Source: Treponema sp. UBA7570 (lineage in GTDB: Bacteria; Spirochaetota; Spirochaetia; Treponematales; Treponemataceae). From it: a stretch of DNA of 9,561 nucleotides. The notes under the pieces are model-generated. The model was not told the origin of the DNA. It searched no databases and was given only the letters and a program-made list of their open reading frames with translations. The stretch is from assembly GCA_002477955.1 (NCBI GenBank), contig DLLE01000046.1, positions 1-9,561 on the forward strand, read 5' to 3'. Made by a program: the position numbers and the translations under genes. Shown here in pieces: positions 5,627 to 9,561 of this stretch (the first letter of the stretch is position 1; the number at the start of each line of letters is the position of its first letter).

Positions 5627-6409
5627 TCAGCTGCAATATAAAGAATCCATTATCTTTTTTTGACATTCAACGGAAGGCTTTTTCATCTCCAGAAGTTCCG
5701 CTTCAAGCTTTTTCTTCGTCTCCGGGCTGACACACCTGAAGATTTTGCTCTGGATTTCATAATCACAAAATGCGATTGCCTGTGCAAGGAAATCAAGGTT
5801 TTCCTCGGCGATTTTCTTCACGGTAATATCATCAAGCCAAACAATGTTCTCAAAGTTCCCGGAAAGATAGACTTCCATCGCTGTATGTGCCCGCTGTTCT
5901 TTTTGCTCACTGCTCTCTTCGAGTCTGCGCAAGTATTCCGCACGATTTTCATCATCCCGCTTCTCAAAGTCTGACATTAGCTTTGCGCCAAGTTCTTCGC
6001 CAATCATTGAGGCAAGTTTCATCGCAAGGACACGAGGATTCGCCCCTTCATAGATTGAATGCACGCCCTCCGCCGCCATCATCAGCGCAAGTTTTTCTTC
6101 GTCGCCGCCTAGTTTTTGGGAAGAAGCGATTGCATAGAAGGCGATTTTCTCAATATCGGATATTTCAACACCGTCACAGATGTCCATAAAAAGATTTCGT
6201 ATAAAATTTCTACCATACAAAGAGATTTTTTGCGGAAAATCCTCTCCCGCAAAATCATTGAAGGCCTGCTCAGTATCCATATCCGCTTGCAAGGAAAGAA
6301 TTCCTTCACGGCGGGAACGTTCGGCCGTGTTTATCAAAAACCATGCCATGCCAAGCAAAGTCTTTTCGTACTCAGGCTTTGCGGGCGGTAAATTGTAGAA
6401 GATTGCCAT
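5627..6409 (-). CDS. Soluble MotA-like / FliG-middle-domain-like chimeric protein
   Basis: 260 aa, last gene of its operon; ATG at 6409 with GGAGG 6 nt upstream. Residues 24-80 (INTAERSRREGILSLQADMD ... MDICDG) resemble the MotA cytoplasmic segment, whose family pattern is Ala-Arg-(Arg/Lys)-x-Gly-(Ile/Leu)-Leu-x-Leu followed by an Asp-Gly. Residues about 184-258 (GNFENIVWLDDITVKKIAEE, then LAQAI, KIFRCVSPETKKKLEAELL) closely follow the FliG middle domain, with its F-x-D-I-V-x-L-D-D-R start, K-I-F-x-N-M-S core and helical end. No transmembrane helix is present, so it is not a stator channel, and the FliG charged C-terminal torque domain is also missing. A coiled, Glu/Arg-rich linker (147-175) joins the halves. 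It may touch the flagellar switch or may be an unrelated scaffold using these folds; MgtE-type helical repeats are an alternative for the second half. The family calls are by eye. Confidence 0.8.
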   Translation of the reverse strand: MAIFYNLPPAKPEYEKTLLGMAWFLINTAERSRREGILSLQADMDTEQAFNDFAGEDFPQKISLYGRNFIRNLFMDICDGVEISDIEKIAFYAIASSQKLGGDEEKLALMMAAEGVHSIYEGANPRVLAMKLASMIGEELGAKLMSDFEKRDDENRAEYLRRLEESSEQKEQRAHTAMEVYLSGNFENIVWLDDITVKKIAEENLDFLAQAIAFCDYEIQSKIFRCVSPETKKKLEAELLEMKKPSVECQKKIMDSLYCS

Positions 6410-6429
6410 TTATTCCTCCAAAGATTTTT

Positions 6430-6594
6430 TCATGTGTTCAAAGGGACGGTTTTATTTATTTTCCCGATAATTGATTTAATGGCATAAAGCACAACAGAAA
6501 ATTCATCCTTAACAATGATTTAGAAAAAGACAATCGAATCGTTGCCATTCACATCTCTGCGATTGACGATAAAATCTGTAAGTTCTGCGGTCAT
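6430..6594 (-). pseudogene. Small operon gene interrupted by an in-frame TAA
   Basis: ATG at 6594 follows the 189-aa gene by 8 nt and has GGAG 6 nt upstream (the SD overlaps that gene's stop). The frame encodes 24 aa (MTAELTDFIVNRRDVNGNDS, IVFF) to TAA at 6520-6522, then stays open in the same frame for 29 more codons (IIVKDEFSVVLYAIKSIIGK...) to TGA at 6430, only 20 nt before the next gene start. The composition after the stop looks as protein-like as before it, which suggests a nonsense mutation in a gene of about 53 aa. Alternatives are a genuine 24-aa protein or a UAA misread. No family recognised. Confidence 0.5.
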
Positions 6595-6602
6595 TTTATC
6601 TC

Positions 6603-7172
6603 CTACTCAAAATTAAAATCTGCCAAAGTGTTTTTTCTTCGAGGATGTCCGGGTCTTCGCTCAAAAATCTTCCGAAATTCTTCCATCGCAGGATCTGTCT
6701 CCTGAAATTTAACACGCAATGGCGGTCTGGAAACTTTAGCTGCATCGTTTGCTGTCGTAGAGCCATCTCTTCCTTTGCCGAACACTTTTTTGTGTCCTTC
6801 CTCGCTGAACTGAATCGTGCAGTATAAAAATCCACGAATCTCATAAAACCCAAGCTCGTAATTCACAACTTCATCAGGAAAAAGCGCTTGCATAGTTTCA
6901 GTATAAAGCCTTTGCACTACATCTTTATCCCATTTTACAAGCATTTCGTCCAAAAGAATGCTGAACTCTTTTAGGAACACGCCAAGTTTTGCCTTACCAG
7001 TGCAGAACGGCGGAATGGCTATCGTGCAAAAAGGGTAATCATCTGGCGATAATGTCAGGCTTCTGTCTTCATATTTTCCCTCGTAAAAATTGAAATCAGT
7101 TTTAATCGCAGTTTCGCAATCCTCAATGTAAAAATCCGTAAATTGATATATTCCTTCATTATATGGAAACAA
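6603..7172 (-). CDS. Unrecognised 189-aa protein
   Basis: The start is TTG at 7172, supported by a strong GGAGGT 8 nt upstream (7181-7186); no ATG fits. The protein is soluble and acidic, with aromatic-rich beta patterns at the N-terminus (YQFTDFYIEDCETAIKTDF) and a Cys/Pro segment (YPFCTIAIPPFCTGKAKLG, about 46-64). A helical centre (70-105) and a strand-rich stretch (VNYELGFYEIRGFLYCTIQF) follow; the tail (about 140-189) is basic and disordered-looking (RPPLRVKF, RRPGHPRRK). No known domain is evident to me. It is the second gene of the operon, 27 nt after the 71-aa gene and 8 nt before the interrupted small gene, so it is co-expressed with the MotA/FliG-like protein. Confidence 0.85.
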   Translation of the reverse strand: MFPYNEGIYQFTDFYIEDCETAIKTDFNFYEGKYEDRSLTLSPDDYPFCTIAIPPFCTGKAKLGVFLKEFSILLDEMLVKWDKDVVQRLYTETMQALFPDEVVNYELGFYEIRGFLYCTIQFSEEGHKKVFGKGRDGSTTANDAAKVSRPPLRVKFQETDPAMEEFRKIFERRPGHPRRKNTLADFNFE

Positions 7173-7199
7173 GATTCTTCACCTCCTGTAATTGCAAAA

Positions 7200-7415
7200 T
7201 TACTCTGTTTTGCCTTCGTTTAGCGGCACGAACACCGTGTGCACTGATTTTTTGTCCTTGGTCATAGTCCTGTACAGGACTCCGCCGAACACTCTGATGA
7301 CATCGGTATAGGGAGAAGCTGTTTCGTCAGTTCCATAGTTCAATGCCGTTCCGTCATCTAAAAGCTCTACATGGCCAATTCTCTTTTTTTTAAGTTCTTC
7401 AAGCTCTTTGTTCAT
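7200..7415 (-). CDS. Unrecognised 71-aa protein, first gene of the MotA/FliG-like operon
   Basis: 71 aa beginning MNKELEELKKKRIGHVELLD. A short helical, Lys/Glu-rich N-terminus is followed by a compact beta-type region with alternating hydrophobic residues (YTDVIRVFGGVLYRTM, then VHTVFVPL). No signal peptide, membrane helix or known motif. The ATG has a GGAAGA ribosome site 6 nt upstream and lies about 14 nt downstream of the predicted transcription start of the promoter at 7436-7464. The context (a tight four-gene unit) is the only hint of role; it could be a small partner or adaptor of the downstream proteins. Confidence 0.75.
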   Translation of the reverse strand: MNKELEELKKKRIGHVELLDDGTALNYGTDETASPYTDVIRVFGGVLYRTMTKDKKSVHTVFVPLNEGKTE

Positions 7416-7435
7416 AATTTTTCTTCCGCTCTAAT

Positions 7436-7464
7436 AATATATGGAAAATTTGCAAAAAGTTTAA
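7436..7464 (-). promoter_or_regulatory. Promoter of the MotA/FliG-like operon
   Basis: Minus strand: TTAAAC (7459-7464), 17-bp spacer, TATATT (7436-7441); predicted start near 7429, about 14 nt before the ATG at 7415. The block 7434-7470 is a near copy of the promoter block 5194-5230 of the PcfJ-like operon. Confidence 0.65.
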
Positions 7465-7541
7465 AAAAAAGGTGATTTTCCCACAATTCGCATAGCAGGT
7501 GGTTTATTATAAAAATATTCCGCTTCGCTATTTGGACGATT

Positions 7542-7587
7542 AAAAAAACTCCTTCGCCAAAAACAAAACTTTTTACAAGCGAAGGAG
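7542..7587 (-). terminator. Minus-strand intrinsic terminator with no known gene before it
   Basis: On the minus strand CTCCTTCGC and GCGAAGGAG (9 bp, 21-nt loop) are followed by TTTTTTTA. No protein gene lies on the minus strand between here and the aspS tail at 7970, so it implies a small RNA or a lost gene in 7590-7750. Just before it lies the short palindrome GCGGC-TT-GCCGC (7587-7598). Confidence 0.75.
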
Positions 7588-7660
7588 CGGCTTGCCGCCG
7601 ATAAACTTCTATGATGTCCGCTAGTTTTTAGAGCGAGCGAATTGCAAGCGCATAGGCATA

Positions 7661-7685
7661 GCCTGTACTCGAAATGAGTTCAGGC
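7661..7685. repeat. Hairpin between the orphan terminator and repeat copy 4
   Basis: Inverted repeat GCCTGTACTC / GAGTTCAGGC with a 5-nt loop and one mismatch. It lies in the stretch that would be transcribed toward the orphan terminator on the minus strand; it could be part of a small structured RNA. Confidence 0.6.
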
Positions 7686-7707
7686 ACATAAAAAAAACTT
7701 AAAAATT

Positions 7708-7716
7708 TGATATAAT
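7708..7716 (+). promoter_or_regulatory. Possible extended -10 promoter, plus strand
   Basis: TGA-TATAAT is a consensus extended -10. No -35 match is present. Transcription would start near 7723 and cross repeat copy 4 and the 21-22 bp array. AT richness makes a chance match possible. Confidence 0.3.
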
Positions 7717-7748
7717 AATATTTTACAAAGAGCAAAGCGGTCGCGAAA

Positions 7749-7764
7749 GTGCGTTTTACGCACC
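7749..7764. repeat. Intergenic palindromic repeat, copy 4
   Basis: Same 16-mer GTGCGTTTTACGCACC, with the surrounding 31 bases identical to those of copy 2. The array of 21-22 bp units begins 4 nt downstream. Confidence 0.95.
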
Positions 7765-7767
7765 GAA

Positions 7768-7870
7768 AATAAAGTAACTAAGTTGCCCGAATAAAGTAAC
7801 TATATTTCCAAATATAGTCACTTTATTTTAAAATATAGTTACTATATTTACTCAACATAGTGGGTATATT
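7768..7870. repeat. Tandem array of five quasi-palindromic 21-22 bp units
   Basis: The core GTnAC (GTGGG in the last) starts at 7774, 7796, 7817, 7838 and 7860, giving spacings of 22, 21, 21 and 22 bp. Best units: AATAAAGTAACTATATTT (7790-7807) and its near-exact inverse at 7810-7827 (one mismatch, CC between), and AAATATAG-TTA-CTATATTT (7831-7849). The regular two-turn spacing fits a cooperative DNA-binding protein; the units are degenerate at both ends. Confidence 0.8.
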
Positions 7871-7892
7871 TTTTTAATCTTAAAAACGAAGA

Positions 7893-8040
7893 TTCCGCAC
7901 AAAAAAAGCGGAGCTTTTACGCTTCGCGTCTTGCTTAACGAGTTCCGAACTAGCCGAAACTCGCACATATTACTTCTCAATTTCTGTGCACTTTAGATGC
8001 AAGTCATCCAACTGCTTGCGGACCGCGCCACACCGCTCCC
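7893..8040 (-). pseudogene. Decayed duplicate of the aspS 3' end and downstream region (copy A)
   Basis: On the minus strand, 7970-8014 encodes QLDDLHLKCTEIEK-stop, the C-terminal 14 residues of aspS (which has V for I), with silent differences. The same downstream order follows as after aspS: hairpin region CGAGTT...AACTCG, the motif GCAAG-x-CGCGAAGC, and the terminator stem with AAAAAAAGCGGAGC. Relative to the copy at 8804-8994 about 60 nt are missing, between GCTCCGC and GCTTCGC, which looks like deletion between short direct repeats. Upstream of codon Q the frame decays (weak match to ECPSAV) up to about 8040, next to the toxin promoter. No start codon remains. Confidence 0.75.
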
Positions 8041-8056
8041 TGCCCTAACATAATCC

Positions 8057-8085
8057 TTGACCTTGTAACACTTTAGTGTTACATT
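8057..8085 (+). promoter_or_regulatory. Promoter and operator of the toxin-antitoxin module
   Basis: TTGACC (8057-8062), 17-bp spacer, TACATT (8080-8085). Between and overlapping them is a perfect palindrome TGTAACACT-TT-AGTGTTACA (8064-8083), well placed for autorepression by the HTH antitoxin. The predicted transcript starts at or near the toxin ATG (8092), and no ribosome site precedes the ATG, so the toxin may be translated from a leaderless mRNA. Confidence 0.75.
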
Positions 8086-8091
8086 TTTATT

Positions 8092-8490
8092 ATGAAAGAA
8101 TACTTAGCCTACAAAGGCAATAAATTCATCGTGGAGTGGTATTTCACAAAGAAGGGTGAAAGCCAGCCGTTAGAGTTTTTTAACACCTTATCCATGACTG
8201 AACAACAAAAATTCTTTCATCTATTAAAACGAATTGGAGATTTTGGCTTCATTTCTGATATAACAAAATTCAGAAATGAAGAAGACGGAATATATGCTTT
8301 CAAGCCTCAGCCAAACAGATTTTTATCTTTTTTCTTTGAAGGCGGAAAGATAATTATTACAAATGGCTTTGTCAAAAAGAGCCAAAAACTGAAAAAACAG
8401 GATAAGGCTTGTGCAATATCTGCACGAGAAGATTATGCTAAACGAGTAAAGGAAAGAAACTATTATGACAAAGACTATGAGTACATTTGA
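8092..8490 (+). CDS. RelE/HigB-like (Gp49 family) toxin
   Basis: 132 aa. The RelE-fold pattern is clear: an N-terminal strand (KFIVEWYF), helices with FFNTLSMTEQQKFFHLLKRI, then the central strands IYAFKPQPNRFLSFFF (68-82) and IIITNGFVKKSQK (87-99), the family's F-x-K-K-(S/T)-x-K basic motif. A C-terminal helix (ACAISAREDYAKRVKERN) follows. Members are mRNA interferases that cut mRNA on the ribosome and slow growth when free of antitoxin; catalysis is inferred from the family. Toxin-before-antitoxin order is typical of HigBA. Its 3' end overlaps the antitoxin start by 26 nt. The module is flanked by two copies of the aspS tail and is in the opposite orientation to all other genes, which suggests horizontal acquisition. 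Confidence 0.92.
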   Translation: MKEYLAYKGNKFIVEWYFTKKGESQPLEFFNTLSMTEQQKFFHLLKRIGDFGFISDITKFRNEEDGIYAFKPQPNRFLSFFFEGGKIIITNGFVKKSQKLKKQDKACAISAREDYAKRVKERNYYDKDYEYI

Positions 8491-8746
8491 CAGAATGATG
8501 GAAAATCCAGAATGGAAATCCGGCTTTGAAAAATCCTATGAAGAATTCCTTATCTCAGAATTTATGTGCGAGCAAATGAAAAACGCCGATTTAAGCGTCC
8601 GCGAACTTGCGGAGCGTGCTGGCGTTTCCCCTACAACAATCCAGCATCTTCGCACAGGCAAAGCAGAAAATGTAAAGGTAAAAACGCTTATGTCGGTTTT
8701 ACATGAATTAGGATTCAGTTTGAAGCCAGTTGCAACGCTGCATTGA
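8465..8746 (+). CDS. HigA-like XRE-family antitoxin
   Basis: 93 aa. A Cro/C1-type helix-turn-helix spans about 43-66 (LSVRELAERAGVSPTTIQHL with RTGK next), followed by a helical segment (VKTLMSVLHELGFSLKPV) typical of HigA-like antitoxins; residues 1-40 probably bind the toxin. Two starts are possible: ATG at 8465 (chosen because GGAAAG lies 8 nt upstream) and ATG at 8477. It overlaps the toxin gene by 26 nt, giving translational coupling. It most likely neutralises the toxin by binding it and represses the operon through the palindrome at 8064-8083. A terminator follows after about 65 nt. Confidence 0.92.
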   Translation: MTKTMSTFDRMMENPEWKSGFEKSYEEFLISEFMCEQMKNADLSVRELAERAGVSPTTIQHLRTGKAENVKVKTLMSVLHELGFSLKPVATLH

Positions 8747-8810
8747 AGATTGAATCGCGAATCACAAACGGAATTCCTGCAAGCTATTGCAAGTTTGTTA
8801 TCTTCCGCAC

Positions 8811-8846
8811 AAAAAAAGCGGAGCTTTTACGCTCCGCTTTTGTTTT
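8811..8846. terminator. Bidirectional intrinsic terminator between the TA module and aspS
   Basis: Stem GCGGAGC / GCTCCGC with loop TTTTAC, with A7 on the left and TTTTGTTTT on the right. It can stop the antitoxin transcript (plus) and the aspS transcript (minus). A decayed copy with a changed right arm (GCTTCGC) lies at 7901-7927. Confidence 0.9.
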
Positions 8847-8917
8847 ATAGCATTTTATTTTTCTGGGTCAGAAATCGTGATATGCAAATGCCGCAATCCG
8901 CTTCGCGCCTTGCTTAC

Positions 8918-8941
8918 CGAGTTTTCCCTGCGGAAAACTCG
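8918..8941. repeat. Hairpin directly downstream of aspS
   Basis: Perfect 10-bp stem CGAGTTTTCC / GGAAAACTCG with a 4-nt loop, 6 nt after the aspS stop on the minus strand. There is no T-run, so it is more likely to be an RNA-stabilising or recombination structure than a terminator. A weaker version follows the aspS tail copy A (CGAGTT / AACTCG). Confidence 0.85.
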
Positions 8942-8947
8942 CGCATA

Positions 8948-9561
8948 TTATTTCTCAACCTCAGTACATTTTAGATGCAAGTCGTCCAATTGGCTTTGGT
9001 CAACTGCGCTTGGACACTCGTCCATAGGAGAAGCCGCCAGATTGTTCTTCGGGAAGGCGATTACCTCGTGGATGCTTTCCTCGTGGCACATGAGCATGAT
9101 AAGGCGGTCGAGTCCCGGTGCGATTCCTCCGTGCGGCGGCGCGCCGAACTTGAATGCCTGTACCAAGAAGCCGAACGCTTTTTCTGCGCGCTCGCGGCTG
9201 TAGCCTACGATTTCAAAAATGCGCTCCTGCAATGCAGGGTCGTTGATACGCATTGAGCCTGAAGCAAGCTCGTAGCCGTTCAAAACAAGGTCGTAAAGGT
9301 CGCCTTTTACAGCTCCCGGGTCGCTTTCCAAAGAGTCCCAGTATTTTTTCTGCGGAAGCGTGAACATGTGGTGCTCTGTTTCCCACTTGTTTTCTTCCTC
9401 GTTCCATGCAAAGTACGGGAAGTCGATAATCCAGGCAAAGTGGAACTCGTCCTTTGGATTGTAAAGGTTCAAGTCTTTTCCAAGCTGCTTGCGCACTGCT
9501 CCGAGCGCGACGCACGCTGTCTGCCATTTTTCGTCGCTTACAAACAGAAGAAGGTCGTTCT
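8948..9561 (-). CDS. aspS: Aspartyl-tRNA synthetase, C-terminal part (5' end outside window)
   Basis: The frame is open to the right edge (first whole codon at 9559), giving 203 residues of a protein that is usually about 590 aa. Recognisable parts in order: the insert (GAD) domain end NDLLLFVSDEKWQTACVALG then VRKQLG, the FHFAWIIDFPYF and ETEHHMFTLP catalytic strands, YELASGSMRINDP, FGAPPHGGIAPGLDRLIMLM (class II motif 3 with GLDR), and the tail ECPSAVDQSQLDDLHLKCTEVEK. It charges tRNA(Asp) with aspartate in the cytoplasm; the bacterial long form carries the insert domain. All visible residues look intact. The terminator at 8811-8846 serves it. Its 3' end is the source or target of the repeated segments at 7.9-8.0 kb and 2.6 kb, suggesting that this gene end is a recombination site. 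Confidence 0.97.
   Translation of the reverse strand, partial: NDLLLFVSDEKWQTACVALGAVRKQLGKDLNLYNPKDEFHFAWIIDFPYFAWNEEENKWETEHHMFTLPQKKYWDSLESDPGAVKGDLYDLVLNGYELASGSMRINDPALQERIFEIVGYSRERAEKAFGFLVQAFKFGAPPHGGIAPGLDRLIMLMCHEESIHEVIAFPKNNLAASPMDECPSAVDQSQLDDLHLKCTEVEK

Larger units (their letters stand above)
8804..8994 (-). repeat. aspS 3' end and downstream region, intact copy B
   Basis: The last 15 codons of aspS, stop codon, hairpin and bidirectional terminator. Segments of this block recur at 7893-8040 (copy A) and a 28-bp part at 2617-2644 (copy C). Confidence 0.75.

Noticed and set aside
5627..6409. ZorA-type (Zorya defence) MotA homologue
   Set aside because: ZorA keeps MotA-like membrane helices and works with ZorB; this protein has no membrane segment and there is no ZorB, helicase or nuclease gene nearby.
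1921..7764. CRISPR array or integron cassette array based on the repeated 16-mer
   Set aside because: Spacing between copies is irregular (about 0.6 to 3 kb) and there are no spacers, cas genes or integrase. I looked for paired RYYYAAC/GTTRRRY attC cores near the gene ends and found only isolated RYYYAAC-like matches, no consistent pairs.
7970..8040. Copy A as an internal deletion of aspS joining GAVRKQL to the C-terminus
   Set aside because: The residues AVRKQL just before DDLHLKC do resemble an internal aspS segment (VRKQLG), but the match is only about 15 bases, and the segment aligns as well with a diverged native tail (ECPSAVDQSQL). The simpler reading is kept.
3..9561. tRNA, rRNA or insertion-sequence genes
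   Set aside because: I saw no cloverleaf, rRNA motif, transposase frame or terminal inverted repeats with target duplication.

Overview
The window looks like chromosomal DNA from a host-associated Treponema (spirochaete). This is inferred from the style of the proteins and not from a marker gene. The clues are short Lys-rich lipoprotein signal peptides with alternate-residue lipoboxes (FASC, LASC), an acidic Asp-rich linker after the lipid cysteine, a TTG start behind a strong GGAGG, AT-rich intergenic DNA, and a poly-G tract of the kind that is phase-variable in this genus. The only gene certain enough for a symbol is aspS, whose 3' two-fifths or less lies at the right edge.

Layout, left to right. 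(1) 3-1885, minus: a six-helix membrane protein followed 5 nt later by a NarL/DegS-type histidine kinase that starts with a lipoprotein signal peptide; a G8 tract lies at the end of the first gene. (2) 1990-2493, minus: an orphan lipoprotein with its own terminator. (3) 2635-5224, minus: a promoter, a leader hairpin, an unrecognised 253-aa protein, an overlapping PcfJ-family protein and a truncated alpha/beta-hydrolase remnant. (4) 5380-5493: a doubtful 37-aa ORF ending in a terminator hairpin. (5) 5627-7464, minus: a four-gene operon of a 71-aa protein, a 189-aa protein, a small gene with an in-frame stop, and a 260-aa soluble protein that resembles the MotA cytoplasmic region joined to the FliG middle domain. 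Its promoter is nearly identical to that of unit 3. (6) 7465-8056: about 600 bp without a clear gene, holding a minus-strand terminator, a hairpin, an extended -10 box, a tandem 21-22 bp operator-like array and a decayed copy of the aspS 3' end. (7) 8057-8846, plus: a toxin-first RelE/HigB-HigA-type module with a palindromic operator and a terminator shared with aspS. (8) 8948-9561, minus: aspS, truncated by the window edge.

Two repeat families tie the region together. An identical 16-mer, a palindrome with GTGCGT/ACGCAC arms, occurs four times in the same orientation, always between transcription units. The end of aspS together with its downstream hairpin occurs three times: intact at 8.9 kb, decayed at 8.0 kb, and as a 28-bp piece at the end of the hydrolase remnant at 2.6 kb. 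The picture is a modular accessory segment assembled next to aspS. The two operons with the shared promoter (PcfJ-like and MotA/FliG-like) are the best candidates for an undescribed co-regulated system. Their function cannot be read from sequence alone.
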